Shown: positions 1 to 15,100 of the stretch, one piece after another
Position numbering within the stretch: position 1 is the stretch's first letter
Layout of the letters: each line of letters opens with the position of its first letter
NCBI GenBank assembly: GCA_037951165.1
Contig: JBBDHG010000014.1
Location: forward strand, 643,501-707,500
Length of the DNA: 64,000 nucleotides
Direction of reading: 5' to 3'
From: Lophius americanus
Taxonomy: Eukaryota > Chordata > Actinopteri > Lophiiformes > Lophiidae
Translations under genes and position numbers: made by a program
The notes under the pieces: model-generated
What the model saw: only the letters and a program-made list of their open reading frames with translations
The model's database searches: none
Told to the model about the DNA's origin: nothing

Positions 1-126
1 CCTTCCTCAATGAAATCAAGTACATCGCCAGCGACCCCGATGACAAACACTTCTTCAACGTGACGGATGAGTCGACACTGAAGGATATTGTTGACGCGCT
101 TGGAGAACGCATCTTCAGCTTGGAAG
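1..126 (+). CDS. itga11: itga11 exon: end of the I (A) domain
   Basis: The frame begins at base 3, so the exon is cut by the window edge. It encodes 41 codons including IASDPDDKHFFNVTDES and IVDALGERIFSLE, the typical C-terminal strand and last helix of an integrin alpha I domain. The MIDAS residues lie upstream, outside the window. The donor is G|GTTTTG and the exon ends in phase 1. Confidence 0.92.
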
Positions 127-3100
127 GTTTTGCAATGAAATTCTTTTGAGCTACATTACATGAATCTTGACAGCACTAAAACTGCATTCTTAACTTAAAG
201 ATTATTTAGTTTAGTATAAGAGATTGAGACTGAGTGGTATAGAAACAAGAATTTACACAGCTCAAAAAAATTAAGGGAACACTTAATCATCACATTATAA
301 CACTCAGACAGCCAAACGTCAGGGATATCAATCGGCACCAAAGAAGAATATTAACCCAGCAGAAGGACCAGTATGTATGTAATGTTCTGTCATGGGACCG
401 GTGCTGACAGTCCTAAACCATTCAGCTCATCTGGCATTAGCCAGAGAACCCCAGAATGGGCAGATTATCCATTGGTGCCTTGTTCTCCTCACAGATGAGA
501 GCTGGTTCAAACTGAGCTCATGTGATGGACGTGAAAGAGCCTGGAGATGCTGTGGTGAACGTTATGCTTCCTGAAACATAATCCAGCAGCCCCAGTTTGG
601 TGGTGGGTTAGTATTGGTCTGGGGGCGGCAGATCCTTGGTGGGTCTCACAGACCGCAACGTGTTAGCCAATGGTTTCCTAACTGATGTTATGTACCATTG
701 TCAGACCTTACGCTGGTGGCCCTGGACTCCTTCTGGTTCAGGACAGTGTCCGGCCTCATAATGTCAGTGTTTAGAAGCAGTTACTGGACAACAAAGGTAT
801 TAATGCTGTTGACTGGTCTTCATGACCCCTGACCTGAATCCAACTGAGAACCTCTAGTATGTTGTGTATCGCTTTATCAGACGCCACCAAGTAGAACTAC
901 AAACTGTCCAAAAGCTTACTGATGCCCTGATCCAGGTCTGGGAGGAAATCCCCCAGGACACCATCCTCTCACTTATCTTGAGCATAGCTAGACGGTGTTA
1001 GGAGTGCATACAGGCACGCAGGGGTCAAACACACCACTGAGACCCATTATGAGTTGCCGTAATGAAATTTTACGTAGATTTTTGGGTGTGATTTTGAATC
1101 CAGTCCTCATGGGGTTGATGATTTTGGTTTTATATGACCGTTGCTAAATCATTTTGTTCTCAAAAATTCAGTAAATATTTCAACTTGAGTAATTCAATGA
1201 TCAAGATTCGATGCATGATTAAAGTGTTCCCTTTTTCTTTATTTGAGCATTTAACATTTGCATCAAATTCTGACTTTGGTGATATTCATATTTAAATGTT
1301 ATGATCTCTGTAGTATGATCCAGACTTACATGAATGAATAACCTTCTTAATAAATCAATAATCCATGGATGTGGGTATTAGCTGAATATCAAATGTGAGG
1401 ATTTTCTGCTCTCCTGTAGTTTCTTATCTTTGTAAATTGAATTATTTGGGTTTGAACTGTAGATTAAATAATCCATTTAAAGATGCCTCTATTGCTTTTG
1501 GAAAATATGTATTGATCCTGACTGATGAAGAGATGAACCTAGTCACATCTCACCCTGTTAAAAATAATACATGAGAAAACGTCTATATAAAACATCCACA
1601 GTGAGACTCCAATAGCTCTTCTAAAGTAGTTTTGGATTGTGGATTGATGGCAGCTTGAATTTCTCTCCGGCTGCAGTGGTTCAAAACTGTAAAAGTCTGA
1701 CATGTTTACACAGGAACCAGTAAGAATGGCACAGCGTTTGGCCTCCAGATGTCTCAGGCTGGATTTTCGGCACACAACGTTGAGGTAAGCGTGACTTCAG
1801 CTACCGCTACGACTCAGATCCCCTGTCAACATGTGTAGGAAACACGCATTCTCTCAATTTCAGCCACGTCATAACTCCTCCCCACAACCTTTATCCCTTT
1901 CCGGTCCCCCCCTGAGGGTCCCGCTGGCCCTTGAGGTTTAGGTCATCATGATTTAGGAGTGCCTGACAGAAGTTTTCCAATGCCAACAATCCAGTGATGG
2001 TTAATGAGACACCTCTTGTTCCCCGGGGAAACATATTAGTGGAAAGATGTCACATGATGAAGGCAGTTCTGCCACAGAATGGTTTGGCTGTTTTTCCTTT
2101 TACTTAGAGGTTGTGGTTGTAAGTGAGAGTCGATGGTTAGTTAACATGAAAAAACAAACAATGTTAAAATGATAACTTTGTTCAAAAAGATAATTAATAG
2201 CTAGTTTTGTTAAATTTAGCAACAATAACTGCTCCCGAACACCTCTGACAACTGGAGAACAGTCTCTGACATCGCTGAGGTAGAATTTTAGCACTCCTCT
2301 TGCAGAATTGCTCTAGTGCAGCATCATTAATTGGTCTCTGATTGGTCTCTGTCAGAGGCACTTTTCTGGTCCCAGCGTGTCATTGAGATTCAGGTGAAAA
2401 CTTTGAAAAGCCCACTCCAGAACTCTAATTTTATTCATTTCAACCCTTTTGGAGTAGGACTTAATCTTCTGCTTGGGATAATTGTCTTACCGCATGACCA
2501 GTACAGAATTTTCTGGTAGGGAGCAGAATTCATGTTTCCCGTCAATTGTGGCACGTCGTCCTGACCCGTCCCGGGTTCATACTTTACTGGAGTTATAATG
2601 GGCTTTTTGGGAGTGTCCAGTCCAGCTGCAACCAGGCATTAATGGATTTGAATGTAGTTTCTTTTTCACACAGACCAAGACCCAGTTTTAACTTAAAACG
2701 TGCATTATGTGTTTACTCTGGTCGCCTTTGTTTCATGTTGACTTTATGTTTGAACATCTGACACCATTTAGTATGAGATATACACCATAATAGTAGAAAA
2801 GGAAAGATTAGATACTATTTCAGAGCTCTGTATATTCTATCAAATCTGATGTCCATAAACATTGTATCGATTTTCATCGCTCTCTTTCATGCTCCAGACA
2901 CTTTGTGAGGCAACGGCTTTGATTTCCAAGCATCAATTTGTCAAGTGAGACATAAATATATCCCATTTATGATGAAAAATAAATATATAGCAGCTGGGTG
3001 GCAGGCAATGCCGGAAATTCAGTCCACAAGGCCAGATTCCAGGGATGCTCAGGGACACCAGTAGGCTAGGGTAACGTATTGGAAAGAATGTTGGGTCTTT

Positions 3101-6100
3101 AAAGCAGAAAACAGTTCTGACAGGCCCAGATGGTTTTCCTGAAAGTGGTATGTGCCAAACCTGAAGACTGCATATGTCATGTAACATAGAGACGTTTCCT
3201 GCATCTGAATAATCCCACGGCTCTGTGTTAGAGAAATTTTGCAGCTCCTAGCTTAACCTTTTAATGTTCTCCTTTTTTTAATCGTTTGGTTAAGCACTAT
3301 TCGTAGTCACTATTTTTTCTGCTTAAAAAAAATGTGCAAATGACCAAACCTGTTTATATTCTGACCCAGTGGCAGCATGTTTATGCTAAAGAGTAAGAGA
3401 CAGAGGATGGAGCCCTGGGGCACACCACAGGTCTAAGGGACCACAGTAACCATGACTGTAGGGAAGTCTTATTCTATAAAAAGATTTTTTTTTACGTATT
3501 TAAGCATGCATGGACTTACTGAAAACATTATATAATAGCTTCATAAAAGCATGCTTTACCTATACATTTTTCATTTTATGGTAAATTTTGAAAGTCTAAG
3601 ATATTAAATGAATAATTGACCCAAAGACATGAAATAAAATAAAAAATAATTATCCCTAACCTTGAACGGGATATTAAAGGGTCAATCTCCTTAATACCTG
3701 AATATACAACCCTTACCTGTTTAGCAGACACGTTTATATAACTAAAGCGTTGACATCCCAACCAAATCATTGAACGTGTCCGTACATGCAACTGGTAGAT
3801 TTGGGACACTGCTTCATAGGTTTGAAATGTTTTGATATTTCATTCATTTGCCATGGAGACTATTTTGACCAAAATATATAACCACATCGGCATATCCTTG
3901 TTGTCAGAGAGTGACGTAGTGCGAGTGTGGTGAGCATCGCTCAGGAAGGAATTGCAAGCCTACCAACACAAGCTTAAACACTGGAAAATGTGTTGTCTGC
4001 ATGTTGTGTATGGCAACAAAAAAATAACTGAGCTCATTAAGGAAGCCTATAATTATGGTGTCACAGATACAAAGTATGGTGAACCGTGGAAGAGAGAAAA
4101 TCCCTCCTCAGTCCCTCCTCCTGCCTTCACTTTCTGTTGTGTTTTCCGTTGTTGACAGGCGAGTTAAAATACCCACTGAAAAAGATTTAGCAGTAATTCC
4201 TTTTTCGAATATTGCAGGCAGTTTTTCCAATGTGAAAATGTTTCTGCTTTTGTTACTATTGATGAAGTAATTCATGTTTGCCATGAATTCAATCAGATGT
4301 CTTGTCTACAGTATTGATGAGCAGGTTTTACAGTAACCACAGATAAATGGTGTGATCCCTGTGAGCTTTAGAGGAAGGGTTGTTGTGTCAACAAAATATG
4401 TTTATCGGTATGGAAATGATAGACTAGCCCAGAACATAAGCGTCAGACCGGGCCCTGGATACGAGACTTGGTTTATATGAGGTCTAAGTATGGGTTTGAA
4501 AACAATATCCTAAGTTAGGGAAGATGGACGTTGTATCTGTAAAGGGAAAATAAGTTTCAATGTTAAACTCTACTAGCCAAATGAGGAAAGTAAATGTGAG
4601 CATTTAATATGAAAATGGAAATGTTGGTCTTGAGAAATCAAGAAAAAAGTTAATTTAGAAAAAATCAGGTAGAATAGATCTGCATCATTGATGGAAATTA
4701 CTTTGCAATAGAAGAAGAAAGTTGGGTCTATCATCCATTGTTTTGTGCGGGCAATCAAATAATATCATTAAGGATAGAGAGGGTGATTATGAATATTAAA
4801 TTAAAATACAGATCCCGTGAATAAAACCTTTAGTAAATGCTGCAGGTTTACTATTATTGATCACCTCAAATAAGCAAATTGAGTTTGTTTTAACTGTAAA
4901 TATTGAAGGGTCTAGAATGTTCTCCATGGGAGATGATCCAAGAGGTTTAAAGACTATAGAGTTCATTCGCTCACCTGAGGCCACTGATTTCTATATACCA
5001 AAAAAGGGGTGCAACGTTGGAAAATAATCCATGAAATAAAAAGGATATGTCTTGAAAAACAGTGTTTTTGGAGAAAAATATCTCCCCCTTGTGGGTAAAA
5101 TAATAAATATCCAAGTTAAATCTCCTTGAGTCGATTCATATACATGAAATTAAGACAAAGTCCAAACAATGCTTGAGAAATAATGTCCCCAAAACTTTTG
5201 CCAATAAAGTCAGTTCTTCCTTGCACCAAGGTCTACATCTGTATAAACCTGAAAACATGTGTTTTATTATTCATGAAGCTCCCCCTAGTGAATGGAATAT
5301 TTACTTTTAAGGTAAAACATGATATATTCAACTAGATTTCCTTGAGTTGATTCATATGCATCCAATTTGGAAAGTCTTGTACTAAAAACTTAAAAAAGAA
5401 ACTTAAATAAATAAAAAAAAACGTTCCCCCTAGTAAGTAAGAAATGTTCAATAAACTAAAACATAATGTAAGCAAGATAAATCCATATGCACCAAACTAA
5501 ATCAGACCAACGTTTGGGAAATTATGTCCGAAAAACATATGGAGGATAAACTCTCTCTAGTTACTGTGTATCACAAAACATCTGCAGAGGCACTGCTGAT
5601 TCCATGATATCCCTGACTCCTGACTCCTGACCACTGGGGGCAGGGAGTATAGAACTCCGTTCTATAGGTGAGTGAGTGACGCTTGTGTGATGCTCACTCA
5701 CCTAAAACGGTGCTGCAAGGATCCTGATGAGAGTTTGTTAAGACGAACACATCACCCCCGTTCTTCATTCTCTTCATTGGCTTCCCATCTCCACCAGGAT
5801 TGATTATAAGATCTCCCTCCTCACTCACCAGTGCATCCATGGTAACGCACCCCCCTACCTAAGAGAACTACTCACCCCACTGACCTCAACGCGATTCCTC
5901 CGTTCTACCCACTCATACCGCCTCCTCCTTCCCCGGACTAAGCTCAGCACCATGGGAGATCGGGCCTTCTGTTCTGCTGCCCACGTTCGTTTTCAGCAGA
6001 ACCTATAACTTTAATTAACATTGCTGCTTTTTTGGTCATGTTTTTATATAGTTAAGATTTTATTTTTTATTGATGCTTTTATCTGCTTTTACTTTGTAGC

Positions 6101-9100
6101 ACTTTGAGATTTGATCCAAATGTAAAGTGCATTATAAATTAAATGTATTATTATTATTATTATTATTATAGTTAAAGGATTTAAGCCCTAGTTATATGAC
6201 AGTTTCTTTCTGACAGTCTTTACCTTTAACTTTAAGAAAGATTTGTCTTCGTATGACAATGTAGGGAAATTGATTCAATTAGATCAGATTAGAGTAGATA
6301 GTGGAAAATTTCAACATCAGTGCTATAGAATAAAATACAATGGTATATGGACTGTACTCATAAAGAACTGTTCTCATCTGCCCAATCACTGAAAGCGCCA
6401 CGACCTCTGACAGGTAGATGGTCAGTCTACGTCCTGAGTCACAGACACCTGAGACCGCGGCCATGACTGTGTGTGCATACAGAATATTCTTTATTGATCA
6501 CAGTAATATGCAAAAGGTCCACTATTTGTTAGCAAATGTGCAAGAACTCAGAACGCTCTGCAACACAAACAAAACCTTTATGATTTGACATCGTTTTTGT
6601 TTTATTGTTTATTGCTTCTGAGTCTCTGTGATTATTGGGCTGAAAATGTCATCGTCATGCTTGAAGACGGGCTGTGTCCTGACAGTTTTTACCAGAATTG
6701 CGTTTTACCAGTTTCCACGAAGATGGAAATCGTTACATTCTCAAAAGTTTACCCTCTGGAACCAGTTTTCATGCACCTCAAATTCTCTTTTTGTGTAAAC
6801 CAAGGGCCAAACCGCAACAGACGTTTAGCATTATATGAAATGTTGCTGTCTTTTAAATGCCTTTAACATCCATAAAGTAAAACAAACTTAGAGGGAATGA
6901 TCCAAAGTACAAAAGCCAACATCCAAGTAAATAATCACAAACACTCGGTACACAGCATTACATACGCTGTGAGGGGCTCATGAGTACAATCTACAGATTG
7001 CTAATGGAAAGAATTAACTTTATGAGACACAGGTGTGAAGAAGACACAGTTGAAACTAATCGGACAAAAACATGGGGAGGCAAACAGAACAAAGGCAGGA
7101 AGTGTACAGCAGAACACCCAACAGGGGGAAAAACTTTCAAAATACAACAGGAAACAAACCAAAATCGAACCATGACACCATCATCATATGCAACAATTAC
7201 TGTTGCGTGTATCTGTGCAGCACATTTGTGCAGACTCAATCACATTTTTCTCCATTCCTCAGCTGTTTATTACAACAGTTGTTTACTGCTTTAAGAGCAA
7301 AGCTTAGTCATTGTGGACATCTGGAAATCTACATCATTCTGCCACAACAGGGAAGCTACACTAGTGAGAAACATTGTTTGGTTAATTAAGCATCTCAGTA
7401 ACTACTTTGTAAAACGTAAAGACGATAAAATCTGCACGTGATCTGAAAACCATAGCAATACATATAAAAAAAAAAAAAACACTTCTGTGAAAGAAATGCC
7501 AATAAATCAATGTAACAGCAACCGTAGGGTTTTTCCCTCACATGTTCTTTGATTCTGTTCCGATCTTAGCATTTCTATCCGCAGGAGTGTTTTTATACCC
7601 TTTCAATGACTCCCTAACAAAATGTTTTGTCTCTGGAGTTTACCCGTGTCGTGTTTGTCCATAATAATGCTATCACTCTGTCAAGTCTGAGCATTGCATA
7701 GACTTTTCCAGCCAAAGGTTGTGAGGTGGCTGCCTCTCAGATCTATTGCCTGGACTTGACGTCTCAGTGGTCAGGATGAAAGACAAACAGGGTCTAGCTA
7801 TGATAGAGAAGTAAAGAGAGAATAAAAATATCATTAACTTTTTTTTCACGATCCCAATTATTCTATCCTCGAAAAGTCACGATTATTATGAAATTTCCAT
7901 CATCATCATTGTGTTACAGCGATAACTCAAACACTATTTCATGGATAATTTCCAAATTGTATATCTTCATAAATCCTTAGTGCAAGGAAGCGCTGGTTTG
8001 ATTTTGGAAAGGTCGGTGACTTTTCTCCAAAAGTTTTTGGGCCATCATTTTTTAACGATTGGTCCGATTTGGTCAGAATTTGGCACGCATGAATCGACCT
8101 GAGTAGAGGGTTAGGGCTATGTTGTATACATCATACAATTTTCAGACATAACATCCTGACCGTTAGTTGAATTAATGGTTCATATGAGTTCAATCGAGGA
8201 TATCTTTCTACTATATATTTACTCAAAGTGTTCATAATTTACTCAGTGGGCGGGCATGTTTACAAAAACACTGTTCTCTGTACGTGACTTACTAACCATA
8301 GGTCAGAGTTAGGAAATTTAATATGTACTTTTCATATTTTCACTGTAATTGTTCATATTTCACTCACTGGGATGGGTGGTGGGGGGGCTTGTTTTATACA
8401 AACACTGTTTTTTCAACCATTACTTCCCAACCATTAATCCAACCGTTTCTAAATTAAGCTCATATGAAATAGCACCAGGAAATCTTTTGTTGTTTTATAA
8501 CTGTGCTCAGAATTTTTTTTGGATGATTAATGAGTCATATTTAACTTGATGAGTTCAATCTGATGGATCGCATGTACAGCACAGGGGATTTTGGTCTTTT
8601 TCGTGGTTATAACCTTTCCAATGGGGGCGTCATTGCAGACCTAATTTACATTTAGAGTCAAGTACATATAAATACTAAATAAATTACTTATATCACCTAC
8701 TTTAATGACCAAAATAATTATAGCTGAACTGCCAGCAAGTTACTTTTACTACCCAAAGTATAAAGTCCAAAAGTAAGAGTGTATAACTAACAATGACGCA
8801 CTTTCCCTACAGGACGGGACTCTGGTGGGTGCTGTTGGAGCCTATGACTGGAACGGTGCAGTTCTGAAAGAAACTCGACAGGGGAAGGTGGTTCCTCTCA
8901 AGTCTTCCTACGCACAGGAGTTCCCTGAAGAGCTCAAGAACCATGGAGCCTACTTAGGTGAGTAAGAGTGTAGAGCAGTGGTTCCCAAAACTTTTCCAAT
9001 AATGTACCTCTTATTTATTTTTGAGTCAAGTACACCTGATCAAAAGTTTCAATGTATACAATACTGAGCTGCCCTATCCATATCCAATTTATTATATTGG

Positions 9101-12100
9101 ATATGAACTTGTTAATTGCAAACCCTTAAATAAACCAAATGTTTACTATCTATCACTAAATAAATGACAAACCATTTATCGTCACTATGCAATGACAAAT
9201 AAACAACCTTATTGTTGCAACTGCGCCGAATTGTGTTTGTTGTCTATTTGATATTCCATTCACTTGTGCTTGTTTCTGTGTATTTTCATTGTACTCCGAT
9301 ATGTTTCACAAATATTTGCTGAGTTTAGATTCAGTCAGATTCAGCATCAAAACGTCCTGTTCACTGTGAATGAGATTGTGTTTGTCGTTTGCTGTTTATG
9401 GAAAGTAACTTTTGCACTTTATTAGACTCATATTTGTATCCAAGAGAGTTGGAAATACTATTGAATCATCATCGCTGCAGATCCTTTGAGTTGACGCTAA
9501 AACTATGTAAACCACTTAATGGTTCATTTTCAGATTTTATCCCCCACAGACCTTAGTGTGAGGAAGTACTGGAGTGATTTGGGGGAAATGTCAGTTGTAT
9601 AAATTCCGACATAAGGAGGAACTTTATCCAAACATTTTTGGGCCATCATTTCTTTACTGATGGTGCTACATATGAATCCACTCAAGATTTATTTTGCATA
9701 TATCACATTTTAACCTTAAAGAGGGAGTTTTTTTTAAGTGAAAAACACTGTTTTTCGGAGACAGCATTACATATCTGCTTGTAAAACGCAGGGGATTGGG
9801 GGCGTTTGGGGTATATACCCTTGTCATGCTATACCCAAGCATGACAGCGTAGGCCTAGCTGTATTTTGTCAATTCAACATCGTAAGCATTGGGAAAGACT
9901 TGAAAAAATTTGGATTTCCCACTGACCCACTCAAAAGAATTTATTACCAAAACTAAATAAAAACAACTTTTGAACTCTACCTAAATGTATTTATTTGGCT
10001 ATGTTTACATAAATGATTCACACATTAAACATAATTTGTGAAAAGTGTTCTGATAAAGGTTGATGCAGAAAGCGGCAGAGAAGATTTCCAGGAACTTCAA
10101 TTCATGCACAAATTCACCCTTCTCACAATTATTAGACCTGCTGTGAATTGGTTCTCGATGGTTTTTCAATTTAAACAAGCAAGTCCCCTGGAAAATCTCT
10201 GGGAAACCTTACTTTAGAAAACCACAAAACATTAACGGAAATTCTTCTAATGGGGCGCAGGACTCCTACCCGATACTGATGGAAAGGCTTAGAATGGGAG
10301 AAGAAATGTCAAGAAGGTTCAGTGATAATGCTCTTCTGCTCAACACCGTTAACAGTATTTATTTTTGTGTGTTCAGCCTCTTGTCTTATTAGCAGACCGG
10401 TGGTTTAACACCATTTATTCTTGCTACATCCTGCCTAAAGAGTGTGCCCTGTGCTCCAGTGCTTCCCATCACATCCAACCCCATCACACTCCACCACCAC
10501 CACAGACCTCTGCTTTTGCCATCAGTGGTTTGTCCTTGAGCCGATCCACCGGGCTGCCAATCGAAGCAATTTTAGATCCAGCAGTAAAATGAGGACGAAG
10601 CATGATTTTGGCACGGCAGAGAGAAAGTTAAAGTTGGGGGGGGAGTTATGAAGGCGAGAGATGAATGTGGAAAAGTACATGAGGATTAGGTGGAAGTTGA
10701 CAGAACTTAGGAAACTAGAACATCCATCTCATCGAGTTTAAGCTCCTCAAGTTGCAGCATTTACATTTTTTCCTTAAGTCACGCAATTTATTGTCTGGGT
10801 GTTTTGAATGCTATTGGACTATGAAGCAATTTATTCAATATAAATGTTAATCGAATGAAACAAGGACACAATCAATCATAACAGTTATCAGCTCTGTGTA
10901 TCAGCAGAGTAAATGTGTGTGTGTTTGTGTGTGTAGGTTACACTGTGACGTCTGTGGTGTCAGCCAGAAACGGTCGTCTAATCGTAGCGGGAGCTCCGAG
11001 GTTTAACCACACTGGCAAAGTCATCATCTTCACCTTAACCAACTCTGGCAACATGACCATCCTGCACTCCCTCAAAGGCCAGCAGGTACTGCAGTGGAAC
11101 GCAACACATTTTATTAGCTGTAGGCCAGTTTCTCACTGATGTGGTTCTCATGTTTGCACCAGAAGGAATGCCATTCTTAGAAACAAGGCCTGCACGGCTA
11201 ATGTGAGAAGCAGCAAAGTAAGTTATGAGTCAGTTAAGCATTGTTAAGGATTTTGTAGCACCCCACCCTCAGTGCTAGTAACTGCTGTCGATATTAAATC
11301 ATTCAAGAAATTTAAATACAATATAATCCGTCTCAGTAGTTGTACCACTGACAGTTGAAGTCACAATAACATTGATGATCTTGTTGCAATGATTCCTGTT
11401 GGATGTATTAAGCAGCAAGTAAACATTTGGTCCTGAAGTTGATGTGTTGGAATCAGGAATCAGTGCTGTTGGAACAAACAGTGACATCACAGAGCCGTTT
11501 GTAGATGGAAAAAGAAAGATCTTACAATACATAGACTCTTTTACTGTATGATCCTGGACTGTTTCACTGTATGAACCTGAACTGTGTTACTTCATGAACC
11601 TGGACTTTTTTTACTGTATGAACCTGGACTTTTTTACTGTATGAACCTGAACTGTTTTACTTCATGAACCTGGAATGTTTTACTGTATGATCCTGGACTG
11701 CTTTACTGTATGAACCTGGACTTTTTTACTGTATGAACCTGGACTGTTTTACTGTATGAACCTGGACTGTTTTACTGTATGAACCTGGACTTTTAATTTT
11801 ATGAACCTGGACTGTCTCACTGTATGAACCTGGACTGTTTTACTGTATGAACCTGGACTTTTTTACTGTATGAACCTGGACTGTGTTACTGTATGAACCT
11901 GGACTGTTTTACTGTATGAACCTGGACTGTCTCACTGTATGAACCTGGACTGATTCACTATAGGAAGCTGAGCAGTAGATGTATTTCCTTTTTTTGCGAT
12001 GTGAATTGCCATGCTGCAACAATTACACATTGAGCTCTTTGATTCAATCCAATTGTTTTTTATGACATTTTTGCTTTTGCATTTATATGCAATTTTTTCC

Positions 12101-15100
12101 CCCCAGAACTGTTTTACGAATTGCGGATATCACATCATTCTTGATCAAGCTGCACATTTTGATATATATTTTGAACAGGTGCTGTCAAAACTGTGAGACT
12201 AGACAAAGTGAAAAAAATGCTACGAAGGAAAGGCAGTAAGTTTACTGAATATCAGTGAGTGTGCTTAGTGCTGCACAGAACACGCGGGGAATAATCATTC
12301 TCATTAAAAATAAAACACAAAAACATGGAGCGATCCCGGGTCATCTGGACGAGGGTCAACCCACAAAACCATCCAACAGTTACTTTGATACAATTGAGTG
12401 AATAAAATAATGTTTTGTAGTCCTTCTTCAGTGTATGTTTACTCTGTGCCCAGTAACCTGCACTGCTGCCAATGTCTCTGCTGACAAAAGTTAATAATAG
12501 GTCTTTTCTCCCATTATGTCAGAGTCCAGATGGAAGTCAGAATCTGGCCTCCAGTTGGTGACCTGTTCTCAGGAACCACATGTTTTTGTGAACACATGTA
12601 ACTGATGTAACTGATGTTTTTAGGACATTGGAGGAAGCAACTTCTTTTTTCCCTTTAGATCTTTTTCGCTGCACCTCTGATCGTAAATGTGAAAAACAAC
12701 AGAATAGGAAAAGGACACTATAATCTCTGCACAGCTATATCGGTTAACCACCCTTTTAAAAATGGTGCTTTTAAGTCAAATGAACAAGTCTAAAACTTTG
12801 ATTAAAGGTAAAAAGAAAACAACCAGATAAGGCATTTTGAGAGTTTAGGATATAAGGACAGATTCACCGTATGAGAATGTACAATCTGCATAACTGTCGA
12901 TTTTTGAGTTGGTGCTTTAAATCATTACTGTTGACGTGGGATGCACATCCAACCATGTGTTGGAATTTTAATCCACTCTCTGAGTCTCATTAGCTTTCCA
13001 AATGATTCATCATTTACCAACAGACCTGGACATCTCATCGAAAACAGCAGATGTTTGTGCAGGAAGCTTTCTTCACGTCGCAGTTCTTCTGGAAAAAATA
13101 CATTTTATGGGCAGATGTTTCTTATCTTAAAACCAATAATTGATGCTCCATACGCTCCAATGGACCGATGTCACCTCTTTCCCTAAACATCTCGCATTCT
13201 GAGCATTGACCTAAAACACTAAGGCTCTAACACAACCCAGGCCGCCTTTTGTTTACAATAAATTTCATAAGCTAATCCAGATATTCAACAAACCAAAGTA
13301 ATATGAAAACACAGAAAACACCCATCATTTCATGAACTAAATCATTTTTTAACACTTTAATGTCCTGCTTTACTGTTTGGTTGAGCGCAGTTGGAGTCTC
13401 TATTTCTAATTGAAAAATTAGTGACACTTGACTGAACCTGTTTATAATATGATCTAGTGACAGTGTGTATATTCTATATAGTAAGGGGTCGAGGTCAGAG
13501 CCCTGGGGGACACCACAGGTGAAATGGGCTACCAAGGACGAGGCATAAACTATGGTTATGGAGAAAGTGCTATTCGATAAGTCGGATTTTTGGGAATATT
13601 AGAATATGAGGATTTACTAGACCAAACTACGTAACTTGATACAATCAGAAAGTCTAATAAGGGTCAAATAGTTTTTGTAAAAACATACTCTACCAAAAAA
13701 GTTAACAGATTTCACCTTCTTTTCATAATGAAGGTAGAAACAGTGAATTAAAATGGGATATTTTCCATAAACGTCTGATTTTCTTTAATGTTTAAAAACA
13801 TACTTTACCAAGCTATTTGACATTTTATGGTAAATCTTGAGTGTCTAGGATACTAGTTTCAGTTTCTTTGTTCAGTCTTTATATATACATAAATATTATA
13901 TTAGCTATGGCTATCTACATGTGTCTGTAAGCCACCCTACAAATAAATAAAACATTTTCAGACTTCTTGAAAATCAAAAGCGAATTACACATTATTAAGT
14001 TGATATTAGAATTATTCTAAAGTTCCACACCAACAACTTACATATATCTCTTGTTTATCCACTGTTTGGCTTTTTGTACGGAAAATATGTTTCTGTATAA
14101 AATGTATTATTATCTCTCAAATCATATTGGCTGTCTTTTATTAAGAAAAAGCATCTGTATGCCGTCTGGGAGTGAGATTTATTTTGCCTTGAACATTATT
14201 TGCATTATTACATAGTAAATCAATCAATTCAATATATTTCATGACGTGAGACTTGGTGAACGGCGGGCTAGTGTGGTCATAACAACCAGCTTTGATGATA
14301 ATTCTTCTTATTAAAGAAATAAATGAAATAAAATATGCAAAGAAATCCTTTTTTCCACTGTTTTTTTTCATGGCAAGAACTTTAAAGGGTGAAGGATCCA
14401 ATTAATATCTGATCATTCACAAACGTGCATATGTGTGTTTTTCAGATTGGCTCCTACTACGGCAGTGAGATAGCACCCGTGGATATAGATGGAGACGGTA
14501 CAACCGATAACCTTTTGGTGGCGGCGCCCATGTTCTTCAGTGGAGGCTTGGAGAAGGGAAAGGTCTACATCTACAGAGTGACAGAGCTGGTGGGTATGAA
14601 CTAGAAAACCTCAGAAATCTGAGAAGCAGGACCAAGAGGTCCACTTTACAAAATAGTGTGAACACCTGTTGAAACTCCAGACATCCCCACTAATCTCAAA
14701 CACACCTCAACACAAGTGTCCGGTAACACACTGCAAACCAGACTGTTGCATTGCACTGTCCAGCTCCTCCGTTAGCCCACCGACATGCGGCAGGCAGACG
14801 TTTGACTCATGACCTTGTCAAGATCGAATGTGGAGATCAAATGAGAGGACTTTGCCATCTCCGTGTACAACCTTTATTTGATGTGTAAAATGAACTCAAG
14901 GGGAAAACATTCTGACCCTTTCAAACTAATTTCCTGCAAACCATTTAGAAGCAAGAACTTTCTTTATTAGAAGGGATTTTCCCAGTATTCCTGGTCCTTG
15001 CTCATTGGCGGAATACGTTTCTTCAGCTGTTTTGAATCAATGGAACAGGCTTAGAAGAGGTATTTAAATATCTGTTTTGGCCCAAAACCACATCACAGCT

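Larger units (their letters stand above)
1785..8812 (+). other. itga11: itga11 intron (7.0 kb) with LINE and family X fragments
   Basis: Intron between exons 1714-1784 and 8813-8957. It holds an L2-like reverse-transcriptase relic (3240-3620), a minus-oriented X copy (about 4980-5600), an L2-like 3' end (5704-6172) and a plus-oriented X copy (7850-8640). The rest (1785-3240, 3620-4980, 6172-7850) shows no feature I can name. Confidence 0.7.
8958..10936 (+). other. itga11: itga11 intron (2.0 kb)
   Basis: Contains a possible hAT-type terminus at 8978 (CAGTGGTTCCCAAAAC) and X copy 3. From 9970 to 10936 I see no named feature apart from a GT-rich tract next to the acceptor. Confidence 0.6.
11086..14445 (+). 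other. itga11: itga11 intron (3.4 kb)
   Basis: Holds the 23-bp minisatellite at 11535-11962 and an L2-like reverse-transcriptase relic (13330-13870). I recognise nothing in 11962-13330 or 13870-14445. Confidence 0.65.

Noticed and set aside
11535..11962. CRISPR array
   Set aside because: Units are contiguous 23-bp tandem copies with no unique spacers, in a vertebrate intron.
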